64,000 bases of DNA from Alcaligenaceae bacterium (GTDB taxonomy: Bacteria > Pseudomonadota > Gammaproteobacteria > Burkholderiales > Burkholderiaceae_B), in the NCBI GenBank assembly GCA_013416485.1, contig JACCEO010000011.1:27737-91736 (forward strand). Reading direction: 5' to 3'. The notes beneath the pieces were generated by a model. The model was not told the DNA's origin. It ran no database searches and saw nothing but the letters and a program-made list of their open reading frames with translations. Shown piece after piece: positions 9,368 through 17,551 of the stretch; positions within the stretch are counted from its first letter, which is position 1, and each line of letters begins with the position of its first letter. The position numbers were made by a program, and so were the translations under genes.

Positions 9368-9721
9368 TCAGCTGCCGCGGTATGTGGACCAGGTCCAAGG
9401 CGTAACCACTAAAGGCACATGATAATTTTCTGTAGGTTGGGCGACCCCAAAGCGCAGTGTGACCTGATCAACAAAACGCGGTTCGGGTAAGGAGACACCA
9501 CGATTAGCAAAGTAATCGCCCGCATGAAAAACCAGCTCATATATGCCACGTTCAAAATCGGCACCTTGTAATAAAGGTTCATCACAGCGCCCGTCGGTAT
9601 TGGTATGTACTTGTTTCAACAGTTGGCGCTGCTCACCCTCTAGGCGGTACAGGTCAATAGCGATCTTGTTTGCTGGAACGCCATGCATGGTGTCCAGAAC
9701 GTGAGTAGAGAGTTTTCCCAT
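9368..9721 (-). CDS. uraH: 5-Hydroxyisourate hydrolase (transthyretin-like)
   Basis: 117 residues, the usual length. The N-terminal LSTHVLDTMHGVPA and C-terminal YRGS are the family signatures that form the active site at the tetramer interface. It hydrolyses 5-hydroxyisourate, the PuuD product, to OHCU. It is the promoter-proximal gene of the leftward uraH-puuD unit and is transcribed from the intergenic region shared with the GntR regulator. The enzyme for the next step, OHCU decarboxylase (UraD), is not next to it. Confidence 0.95.
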   Translation of the reverse strand: MGKLSTHVLDTMHGVPANKIAIDLYRLEGEQRQLLKQVHTNTDGRCDEPLLQGADFERGIYELVFHAGDYFANRGVSLPEPRFVDQVTLRFGVAQPTENYHVPLVVTPWTWSTYRGS

Positions 9722-9744
9722 CTTTGTCTCCGGGTATCTACGTA

Positions 9745-9776
9745 GTCAACAATGATTGTTAACAATTTATGTTGAC
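9745..9776. promoter_or_regulatory. Candidate GntR/FCD operator between uraH and gntR
   Basis: A perfect 12-bp palindrome ATTGTTAACAAT (9755-9766) is flanked by a second inverted pair, GTCAAC at 9745-9750 and GTTGAC at 9771-9776. FCD-type GntR proteins bind short palindromes of this general kind. The site lies between the divergent uraH and regulator genes and overlaps the -35 box of the rightward promoter. Binding is inferred. Confidence 0.6.
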
Positions 9777-9799
9777 GATTTTGTCGGACTACCTAATAC
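9772..9799 (+). promoter_or_regulatory. Sigma-70 promoter for the gntR-puuE-alc unit
   Basis: TTGACG at 9772-9777, a 16-bp spacer, and TAATAC at 9794-9799, ending 28 bp before the regulator start. The -35 box overlaps the outer arm of the candidate operator, which would allow autoregulation. Confidence 0.55.
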
Positions 9800-9827
9800 T
9801 TGTCAATATGTTTAATCGGGATGACCT

Positions 9828-10586
9828 ATGCTACACCTTACATCGCGTCGTGATGATCTTGGCAGAATCGCCGCACCCAGCGCGTCATCCTTGCTTAGTG
9901 GGCCGCCTGTAGGCGGTGGCCCCGAGATCGCACGGGTATACAACGACGTGTTCGACGCCGTTATGGACAGGCGGTTGCAGCCAGGAGCCAAACTCACTGA
10001 AGCAGCCTTATGCGATATTTTTCAATGTTCACGCGCTACCGTACGCGCTGCTTTGTCCCAGCTAGCACATGATCGCATCGTAGTTATACAGCCCAACCGA
10101 GGCGCTTTTGTTTGGGAACCTAGCATCAAGGAAACCAAAGACGTGTTCGAAATGCGTCGCGCCTTGGAATGTATGGTTATCGATATGTTGTTGGTTTTGC
10201 CCAATCTGGCTGATCGACTAGTTCCTTTGTATGACATGGTCACACAGGAGCGCAAGGCATTTGAATGTGGTGATCGTATCAGCTGGATACGCTTATCCAA
10301 TGCGTTTCACGTTGAGCTGGCGCGCTTGCTGGATAACGATGTCTTGACTGAAATTTTGCACAGTTTATGTGCGCGCAGCACCCTGATCATCGCCTATTAC
10401 GACACCCCTGGTGATAAAACCTGTTCCTATCTGGAACACGCCGCTTTGTTGGACTTACTGCAACAAGGGGATGGAGCAGGGGCACGAGCGGCTATGGCTC
10501 ATCATCTTGAGGACTGCGAAGATCGCATGCAAGAACAGCACACCGATCCAGTGGATCCTTGGTTGTCTTTTGGAGTAAAGCGTTGA
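9828..10586 (+). CDS. GntR-family regulator (FCD subfamily) of purine catabolism
   Basis: 252 residues. A winged helix-turn-helix spans roughly residues 33-95 (LTEAALCDIFQCSRATVRAALSQL), followed by an all-helical FCD ligand-binding domain starting near EMRRALECMVID. Such proteins are usually repressors released by a pathway intermediate. It is divergent from uraH-puuD and directly upstream of puuE, so it most likely controls both arms through the palindrome in the shared intergenic region. The effector (perhaps urate or allantoin) cannot be read from sequence. Its stop overlaps the likely TTG start of puuE. Confidence 0.85.
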   Translation: MLHLTSRRDDLGRIAAPSASSLLSGPPVGGGPEIARVYNDVFDAVMDRRLQPGAKLTEAALCDIFQCSRATVRAALSQLAHDRIVVIQPNRGAFVWEPSIKETKDVFEMRRALECMVIDMLLVLPNLADRLVPLYDMVTQERKAFECGDRISWIRLSNAFHVELARLLDNDVLTEILHSLCARSTLIIAYYDTPGDKTCSYLEHAALLDLLQQGDGAGARAAMAHHLEDCEDRMQEQHTDPVDPWLSFGVKR

Positions 10587-11527
10587 AACAGAATATATCG
10601 TCCTTATCCGCTAATTACCCACGCGACCTAGTGGGTTATGGGCGCAATCCGCCGCAGGCCAATTGGCCTGGGAAAGCGCGTGTGGCAGTGCAGTTTGTGC
10701 TGAACTACGAAGAAGGTGGCGAAAACTGTGTGCTGCATGGTGACGCTGGCTCTGAACAGTTTTTATCGGAAATTATCGGGGCTGCCGCGTATCCCTCTCG
10801 CCATTTGTCTATGGAGTCCATCTACGAATACGGTTCACGTGCTGGCGTGTGGCGCTTATTGCGCGAATTCGAGCGTCGTGGTTTGCCATTGACTGTATTT
10901 GCCATAGGTATGGCACTAGAACGTAATCCCGAGGTTGCTCAGGCTTTTGTGGACCTGGGGCATGAAATCGCTTGCCACGGTTATCGCTGGATACATTATC
11001 AAGATGTTCCGGAAGACATAGAGCGTGACCATTGTCGCAAGTGTATAGATATAGTGTCTACATTGACAGGTCAACATCCCCAGGGCTGGTATACCGGGCG
11101 TGATAGTCCAAATACTCGTCGTATTGTGTTGGAAGAAGGCAACTTCTTATATGACTCTGATTACTATGGCGATGACCTGCCTCTATGGACTCAGGTGCAA
11201 TTGGGCAGTGGCGAAGTGAAGCCGCATTTAATTATTCCCTACACCTTGGACACCAATGACATGCGATTTGCTTCGCCCCAAGGTTTCAACAGCGGCGAAC
11301 AGTTTTTTACCTACTTGAAAGATGCGTTCGATGTCTTGTACGCCGAAGGGGATAGTTGTCCAAAAATGATGTCAGTGGGCTTGCATTGTCGTTTGGTTGG
11401 GCGGCCTGGCCGTTTTGCTGCTTTGCAGCGCTTTCTTGACTATATACAAGGCCATGACAGGGTGTGGATACCGACACGTGCCGATATTGCCCGTCACTGG
11501 ATTAACGAACACCCCTATTCTTCGTAA
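10583..11527 (+). CDS. puuE: Allantoinase PuuE (polysaccharide deacetylase-like)
   Basis: Hydrolyses allantoin to allantoate. The protein has the PuuE N-terminal signature NYPRDLVGYGRNPP and AVQFVLNYEEGGEN and a deacetylase-type NodB fold; it is unrelated to the amidohydrolase-type AllB. The start is taken as TTG 10583 (314 residues), which overlaps the gntR stop as TTGA and has TGGAG seven bases upstream; a GTG at 10559 would add eight residues and lacks a ribosome site. In some bacteria PuuE is fused to OHCU decarboxylase; here it ends without that domain. Confidence 0.9.
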   Translation: MKQNISSLSANYPRDLVGYGRNPPQANWPGKARVAVQFVLNYEEGGENCVLHGDAGSEQFLSEIIGAAAYPSRHLSMESIYEYGSRAGVWRLLREFERRGLPLTVFAIGMALERNPEVAQAFVDLGHEIACHGYRWIHYQDVPEDIERDHCRKCIDIVSTLTGQHPQGWYTGRDSPNTRRIVLEEGNFLYDSDYYGDDLPLWTQVQLGSGEVKPHLIIPYTLDTNDMRFASPQGFNSGEQFFTYLKDAFDVLYAEGDSCPKMMSVGLHCRLVGRPGRFAALQRFLDYIQGHDRVWIPTRADIARHWINEHPYSS

Positions 11528-11578
11528 TGCGTTACCCGGAACCTTCCCGGACCCCTTTATTCCTAAGGAGCAATTGTT

Positions 11579-12640
11579 ATGGCAGGACTGAATTTGCCTG
11601 TGGGCACAGTAGTTAATGCGGATGCTGTTGATTTGCCTGAGTTTGCCACCCGGCATGTGAATCTGGCTTCGGAAGACTTCGGTGCCAGTGTGTTGTCATG
11701 CACTGATGAGTTCTTTGCTTCTGCCCAGCGCATGTTGCAGTCGTCCGAACCTGTATTCATCGTGGGTAAATTCGATAACAATGGCAAGTGGATGGATGGT
11801 TGGGAAACTCAGCGTCGTCGTAATGGTGGGCACGACACGGCCATTATCCGTTTGGGCATGCCTGGTTCCATTAAAGGGCTGGATATAGACACCAGCCACT
11901 TCACCGGCAATTATCCGCCTGCCGCCTCAATACAGGTTTGTAATAGCACGGCCGATCCTGATCAAAATACTGTATGGACAGAACTACTGCCTGCAACGTC
12001 GCTGGCGGGTAATTCCCATCATTTTATTGCTATCGACGACGACCGCGTTTGGACTCACTTGCGTCTGAATATCTACCCCGATGGCGGCGTGGCGCGTTTC
12101 CGCGTTTATGGTCAGCCTGCTTGTAATTGGAGCGACCAGGATGCTGATGCTCTCTACGAGGTCTCGGCGTTATCCAATGGTGGTCGTGTGGTGGGCTATA
12201 ACAATGCGCACTTTGGCACACCGTTTCGACTGATTATGCAGGGTAGGGGCGTCAACATGGGAGATGGCTGGGAAACACGCCGTCGACGCGAGCCTGGATA
12301 TGACTGGTGCGTCATCGAATTGGGCCATGCGGTCATTGTTGAAAAAATTGAAATCGATACCGCACATTTCAAGGGTAACTATCCTGACCGCGTTTCCATG
12401 CAGGCGGCTTGTGTTGATGCTGCTACCGATCAGTCTCTAATTACTCAGGCTATGTTCTGGCCAGAATTACTGGGTGAGCAGAAAACACAAATGGATAAGC
12501 AACATTTCTATGAAGGCGAGTCCTTGCAAGCCTTAGGGCCAGTCACGCATGTGCGCGTCAATATGTATCCCGATGGCGGCATTAGTCGTGTACGTGTTTG
12601 GGGGCGACTTGCTAAAAACCTGAAGGCTGACAAAGCCTAA
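11579..12640 (+). CDS. alc: Allantoicase
   Basis: 353 residues built from two similar halves, each a jelly-roll domain. The repeats are visible as DGWETQRRRNGGHDTAIIRLG and DGWETRRRREPGYDWCVIELG, and as DTSHFTGNYP and DTAHFKGNYP. Allantoicase cleaves allantoate to ureidoglycolate and urea. AAGGAG stands just before ATG 11579, and puuE ends 51 bp upstream, so the two are probably cotranscribed. No ureidoglycolate lyase or urease gene is seen nearby, so the pathway must be completed elsewhere. Confidence 0.95.
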   Translation: MAGLNLPVGTVVNADAVDLPEFATRHVNLASEDFGASVLSCTDEFFASAQRMLQSSEPVFIVGKFDNNGKWMDGWETQRRRNGGHDTAIIRLGMPGSIKGLDIDTSHFTGNYPPAASIQVCNSTADPDQNTVWTELLPATSLAGNSHHFIAIDDDRVWTHLRLNIYPDGGVARFRVYGQPACNWSDQDADALYEVSALSNGGRVVGYNNAHFGTPFRLIMQGRGVNMGDGWETRRRREPGYDWCVIELGHAVIVEKIEIDTAHFKGNYPDRVSMQAACVDAATDQSLITQAMFWPELLGEQKTQMDKQHFYEGESLQALGPVTHVRVNMYPDGGISRVRVWGRLAKNLKADKA

Positions 12641-12725
12641 GCGCTATTGCTAGTCATGGGCCTGCGCGCGTAGCATAGTTGATAGCGGCGCCGCAGGCAG
12701 CGTTAGTCAAGAGGCAGAGGGACTT

Positions 12726-14171
12726 ATGCAGCAAAGAAATACAGTACGTTTTTATTTGAATGGATGTAAGCACGAAGTACAGCCAACATCGCCTACCCAG
12801 ACGGTATTGCACTATGTGCGCGAGCAACTGCGCCTGATGGGCACCAAGGAAGGCTGTGCCGAGGGCGATTGTGGTGCGTGTACGGTGACAGAGGCTAGTT
12901 TGGATAGCGCTGGGGCTGTGCACTATCGATCCATTAATGCTTGCATACGATTTCTGCCTACTGTCGATGGTAAATCCTTGTGGACGGTAGAAGGGCTGGC
13001 GGCATCAGGGGCTGGCCTGCATCCCGTGCAACAAGCGCTGGTTGATCATCATGGGTCGCAGTGTGGCTTTTGTACTCCTGGTTTTGTCATGTCCATGTAC
13101 ACCATGTACCAAAATGGTATGCGTCACCCAGAGCGTGATCAGGTCTTAGACAACCTGTCGGGCAATCTGTGCCGTTGTACAGGCTACCGTCCTATTATCG
13201 ATGCCGCTCAGGCGATGGGTGACTACCCGGCAATGGTGCTGGATCACGATGTGGTTAAACAGCAATTGCAGCAACTAGCAGCACAGTCGGAAGGTATGCT
13301 GGCGCTTACTACACAGGAGCAGCGTTATGCCGCGCCCACCAGCGTATCTGCATTGGCCGAATTGGTGCTGGAAAATCCCGAGGCCACCTTATTGGCCGGT
13401 GGTACCGATGCTGGCTTATGGGTGACCAAACAGCTGAAAACCTTGACCCATGTAATTTATCTGGGTGATGTAGCTGAACTGGCCAACATACAGCGTCGTG
13501 ATGGCAATTTGGAAATAGGTGCCGCTGTATTATTGAACGATGCCTATGCTGCCATAGCACTGGAATATCCCGAAGCCACAGAGCTTTGGAAGCGCTTTGC
13601 TTCCATGCCTATACGTAATTCAGGCACCTTGGTGGGCAATGTGGCTAATGGTTCACCCATAGGTGATTCTGCGCCATTTCTTATTGCTATCGGCGCGCAC
13701 GTGGTGTTGCGCAAGGGCGAACTGCTGCGAACAATGGCGCTGGATCAGTTGTATCTGGACTATCGCAAGCAAAATCGTGAGCCCGGTGAATTCTTACAGG
13801 CTGTGCTGGTGCCATTGCGGCGCTCCGACATGCAGGTGGCTACATACAAGCTGTCGAAACGCTTTGATCAGGATATTTCCGCAGTGTGCAGCGCCTATGC
13901 CATACAGTTGGATCAGGGCAAAGTCACTTCAATCCGTATTGCACATGGTGGCATGGCCGCCACATCCAAGCGGGCTAGTCATGCCGAAGCCGCTTTGTTA
14001 GGTCAGTCATGGAATGAAGCCAGCGTACAAAAGGCCATGCTGGCGATGGCAGAGGATTACCAACCTATGACAGACATGCGAGCCAGTAGCAATTACCGCC
14101 TTAAAGCAGCACAGAATTTGCTGTATCGCTTCTATCTGGAAAGCACTGGCACGGACGCCACGCGCGTATAA
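12726..14171 (+). CDS. xdhA: Xanthine dehydrogenase small subunit (2Fe-2S and FAD)
   Basis: 481 residues. The N-terminal ferredoxin-like domain carries the first cluster ligands in GCAEGDCGACTV, followed by the second 2Fe-2S domain with QCGFCTPGFVMSMY and NLCRCTGYRPI. The FAD domain starts near PTSVSALAELV with LLAGGTDAGLW and GNVANGSPIGDSAP. It passes electrons from the molybdenum subunit to NAD+. It begins xdhABC, 85 bp after alc. The split small/large subunit arrangement is the common proteobacterial one. Confidence 0.95.
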   Translation: MQQRNTVRFYLNGCKHEVQPTSPTQTVLHYVREQLRLMGTKEGCAEGDCGACTVTEASLDSAGAVHYRSINACIRFLPTVDGKSLWTVEGLAASGAGLHPVQQALVDHHGSQCGFCTPGFVMSMYTMYQNGMRHPERDQVLDNLSGNLCRCTGYRPIIDAAQAMGDYPAMVLDHDVVKQQLQQLAAQSEGMLALTTQEQRYAAPTSVSALAELVLENPEATLLAGGTDAGLWVTKQLKTLTHVIYLGDVAELANIQRRDGNLEIGAAVLLNDAYAAIALEYPEATELWKRFASMPIRNSGTLVGNVANGSPIGDSAPFLIAIGAHVVLRKGELLRTMALDQLYLDYRKQNREPGEFLQAVLVPLRRSDMQVATYKLSKRFDQDISAVCSAYAIQLDQGKVTSIRIAHGGMAATSKRASHAEAALLGQSWNEASVQKAMLAMAEDYQPMTDMRASSNYRLKAAQNLLYRFYLESTGTDATRV

Positions 14172-14182
14172 AGGGGGAGCAC

Positions 14183-16501
14183 ATGCAAAAGAAAACTTGG
14201 CAAACTGTCGGTCAGCCGGTAGCGCACGAAAGTGCAACCCTACACGTCAAAGGTACAGCTTTGTATACCGACGATCTACCTGAACGTCATGGTATGTTGC
14301 ATGCCGCTTTTGGCTTGTCCGAACGTGCGCATGCACGTGTCCTGTCTATAGATTTAAGCGCGGTTAAGCAGGCTGAAGGCGTGGTAGATGTTATTACTCT
14401 GGACGATGTTCCTGGGCATAAATACCTAGGGCCTTTTTTGGCTGATGAACCCGTTTTTGTGGATGAGGTCACCCAGTATTTGGGCCAGCCTTTGTTCGCT
14501 GTGGCGGCCACGACTCACGATTTGGCACGTCGTGCTGCACAATTGGCGGTGGTGAAATACGAAGAACTGGAACCCATACTGACAGTGCAAGAGGGGGTTA
14601 AGCAACAAGCCTATGTTTTGCCTCCAGTGCGCATCCAAAAGGGCGATGTACCTGCCACATTGGCAGTAGGACCTAGGCGTTTACAGGGCGAGTTCTATTG
14701 CGGTGGCCAAGAGCAGTTTTATCTGGAAGGCCAAATTGCCTATGCCGTTCCTGGTGAGCAACAAGAAATGCAGGTGTATTGCTCTACCCAGCACCCCACT
14801 GAAATGCAGTTTATGGTTGCGCATGTGTTGAATCAACCCGCGCATACCGTGAAGGTCGAATGTCGCCGTATGGGGGGTGGTTTTGGTGGCAAAGAAAGCC
14901 AGTCCTGGCCGTTTGCTACCGTGGCTGCGTTATTGGCACAGCGTACCGGCTTGCCTGTGAAGCTGCGCCCCGACCGCGACGATGACTTCATGATTACCGG
15001 TAAGCGTCATGATTTTCGTGTCTTGTACGACGTCGCTTACGATCATGATGGTCAAATCAAAGCTGTTGCTTTCGAACACCAAGTGCGTTGTGGGTATTCA
15101 GCAGACCTATCGGGGCCTGTGGCCGATCGCCAGGTGTTTCATACCGATAACACCTACTTTTTGGATACCTTCGATATTTTATCGCTGCGTGTCAAAACCC
15201 ACACCCAGTCAAATACCGCATTTCGTGGCTTTGGTGGTCCGCAAGGCATATTAGCGATTGAGTACGTTATTGACGATATCGCGATTAGTTTGGGTAAAGA
15301 CGCCCTAGATGTACGAAAACTGAATTTTTACGGGCGTACTGAACGCAATACCACGCCGTATCAAATGAAGATTACGGATAACGTCATACACGAACTGGTG
15401 GATCAGCTGGAAGTGTCGTCCGACTACCGGGTACGGCGTGAGCAGGTCAATCAATTCAATCAGGAAAATCGCATACTGAAAAAGGGCCTGGCCTTGGTGC
15501 CAGTGAAGTTTGGGATTTCTTTTACCGCGACCCATTTGAACCAGGCTGGCGCTTTGGTGCACATATATACCGATGGTTCGGTGCTGGTGAACCACGGTGG
15601 CACAGAAATGGGGCAAGGCTTGAACACCAAGGTAGCTCAGGTTGTGGCAGAAGAGCTAGGCCTGGATATGTCCAGGATACGGGTATCAGCGGCCGATACA
15701 TCAAAGGTTGCCAATACCTCAGCGACTGCAGCGTCAACCGGTACTGACCTGAACGGCAAGGCGGCTCAGGATGCCGTTCGTAAAATTAAGCTTGCCTTGG
15801 TGAATTACGCTGCTGATCACTATGGTTGTGACGTCGAGGATATTGTCTTCCAGGCAGGGCAGGTGGTTTGTGGCGATCGTGCCACCTTGGCATTTGCAGA
15901 TTTTGTGCAGCAGGCCTGGATGGCGCGTGTCCCCTTATGGTCATCTGGTTTTTACCGTACCCCCAAAATACATTACGACGTTAAAACCTTAACCGGGCGC
16001 CCGTTCTATTATTTTGTGTATTGCGCTGCTGTGGCTGAAGTCGTAATAGACACCTTGACTGGTGAAAACCGCTTGTTACGTGCCGATATCTTGTATGACG
16101 CAGGCCGAACACTGAATCCCGCACTGGATCTGGGCCAAGTAGAAGGTGGGTTTATACAAGGTATGGGTTGGTTGACTACGGAAGAGCTGTGGTGGAATGA
16201 CAAAGGCAAGCTAATGACGCATGCTCCGTCCACTTACAAAATACCGTCTGTTTCTGACTGTCCACCCGTCATGAATGTTGCCTTCTTTGATAATGGCAAT
16301 GCGGAAAACAATATTTACCAATCCAAGGCCGTGGGTGAGCCGCCTTTGCCAAGTGCCACTGCCGTACTGTTGGCCATACGTGATGCAATTGCTGCTTGCG
16401 CACAGCCAGGAGTTGCACCGCGTTTGGATGCTCCAGCGACCCCAGAACGTATCTTGCAGACCTTGGATCAGGTGCGCGAGCTTGTCCATGAGACCCCCTA
16501 A
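14183..16501 (+). CDS. xdhB: Xanthine dehydrogenase molybdenum-binding subunit
   Basis: 772 residues, the usual size. It contains the molybdopterin-binding motifs GGFGGKESQ, TAFRGFGGPQG, GTEMGQGLNTK, and near the C-terminus KAVGEPPLPSATAV with the catalytic Glu. It hydroxylates hypoxanthine and xanthine to urate, feeding PuuD. The gene is 11 bp after xdhA and its TAA overlaps the ATG of xdhC by one base. No frameshift or missing catalytic motif is seen. Confidence 0.95.
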   Translation: MQKKTWQTVGQPVAHESATLHVKGTALYTDDLPERHGMLHAAFGLSERAHARVLSIDLSAVKQAEGVVDVITLDDVPGHKYLGPFLADEPVFVDEVTQYLGQPLFAVAATTHDLARRAAQLAVVKYEELEPILTVQEGVKQQAYVLPPVRIQKGDVPATLAVGPRRLQGEFYCGGQEQFYLEGQIAYAVPGEQQEMQVYCSTQHPTEMQFMVAHVLNQPAHTVKVECRRMGGGFGGKESQSWPFATVAALLAQRTGLPVKLRPDRDDDFMITGKRHDFRVLYDVAYDHDGQIKAVAFEHQVRCGYSADLSGPVADRQVFHTDNTYFLDTFDILSLRVKTHTQSNTAFRGFGGPQGILAIEYVIDDIAISLGKDALDVRKLNFYGRTERNTTPYQMKITDNVIHELVDQLEVSSDYRVRREQVNQFNQENRILKKGLALVPVKFGISFTATHLNQAGALVHIYTDGSVLVNHGGTEMGQGLNTKVAQVVAEELGLDMSRIRVSAADTSKVANTSATAASTGTDLNGKAAQDAVRKIKLALVNYAADHYGCDVEDIVFQAGQVVCGDRATLAFADFVQQAWMARVPLWSSGFYRTPKIHYDVKTLTGRPFYYFVYCAAVAEVVIDTLTGENRLLRADILYDAGRTLNPALDLGQVEGGFIQGMGWLTTEELWWNDKGKLMTHAPSTYKIPSVSDCPPVMNVAFFDNGNAENNIYQSKAVGEPPLPSATAVLLAIRDAIAACAQPGVAPRLDAPATPERILQTLDQVRELVHETP

Positions 16502-17490
16502 TGGATGACGCTATGCTTTTGCCGGGGGCACCAGGTGTACCTCCAACGGTTTGGTTTGGACATCTGTTGAACCAGCTGGAAACTGGCCAGCCTCAGGTAT
16601 TAATTACTGTGGTTAGGGCCTTGGGTTCTGTTCCGCGCGACCCTGGTGCCCGTATGTGGGTGGGGCAGGATTCGACAGTAGACACCATAGGTGGTGGTCA
16701 TTTGGAATGGCAGGCTATTGCCAAGGCTCGTGACATGCTGCAACACGCAAGTGCCCAATCCGAAGTTGTGCGCTATGCCTTAGGCCCTAGTTTGGGTCAG
16801 TGTTGTGGCGGCGTGGTTTGGTTGGCGTTCGAACGCCTGGATCAGGCCGATTTGCCTTGGGGACGTTTGCTGATGCAGGCGATACATCAGGGTCGTTCGG
16901 TTCAGCGCCTGGTCCGTCTGGACAATACCAAAGGGATGGCAGTTACCGATGCTACGGTTGATATTCGTCCGGCGGTCCCTGATGCCTGCTGTGAGTGGAA
17001 TGAGGCCGACAAGCAAGTGCTTGATGTGTGGGCTGTACCAGCTACACATATTGTGGTCTGTGGCGCAGGCCATGTAGGGCATGCCGTTGTTGCTATTTTG
17101 GCCAGCTTACCAGTTACCGTCAGTTGGCTGGATCCTCGTGATGATTGCTGGCCTGCACAGCCGCCTAGAAACGTTCGTTGCATACAAGGCGATGCCGACG
17201 ATGTTATCGACTTACCTGATAACGCCTATTGGTTGATATTGACCCACAATCATGCTCTGGATATGCAATTGGTCGAAGCAATATTCCAACATAGAAAATT
17301 TCAGTTTTTAGGATTGATTGGTTCTAAAACCAAGAAGGCGCGTTTTGTATCACGTTTAAGCCGTCGTTTCCCTAGTGACTTAATCGAGCGTATGGAGTGT
17401 CCCATAGGCTTGGTAGCAACCTCTAGTAAGGAACCAGCAATTATTGCTGTTTCTGTGGTGGCACAACTGCTAAGCGTCACAGGCGCTTAG
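16501..17490 (+). CDS. xdhC: Xanthine dehydrogenase accessory protein XdhC
   Basis: 329 residues. The N-terminal half has the XdhC/CoxI signature around RALGSVPRDPGARMWV and a CCGG motif (SLGQCCGGVVWLAF); the C-terminal half is a Rossmann-like domain with VVCGAGHVGHAV and IGSKTKKARF. The family binds and sulfurates the molybdenum cofactor and inserts it into XdhB. Start-stop overlap (TAATG) with xdhB indicates coupled translation. It ends the purine island; alaS follows after 61 bp and probably has its own promoter (TATAAT at 17512-17517, no convincing -35). Confidence 0.93.
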   Translation: MDDAMLLPGAPGVPPTVWFGHLLNQLETGQPQVLITVVRALGSVPRDPGARMWVGQDSTVDTIGGGHLEWQAIAKARDMLQHASAQSEVVRYALGPSLGQCCGGVVWLAFERLDQADLPWGRLLMQAIHQGRSVQRLVRLDNTKGMAVTDATVDIRPAVPDACCEWNEADKQVLDVWAVPATHIVVCGAGHVGHAVVAILASLPVTVSWLDPRDDCWPAQPPRNVRCIQGDADDVIDLPDNAYWLILTHNHALDMQLVEAIFQHRKFQFLGLIGSKTKKARFVSRLSRRFPSDLIERMECPIGLVATSSKEPAIIAVSVVAQLLSVTGA

Positions 17491-17551
17491 CCCACAAGTC
17501 AAAACTACCTCTATAATCAATGGTTACTTCTAATTTAGCGTTGTTTCCGCA

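Noticed and set aside
12641..12725. CCTGCG/CGCAGG pairing between alc and xdhA
   Set aside because: Only six pairs with a long loop and no T-run; too weak to call a terminator.
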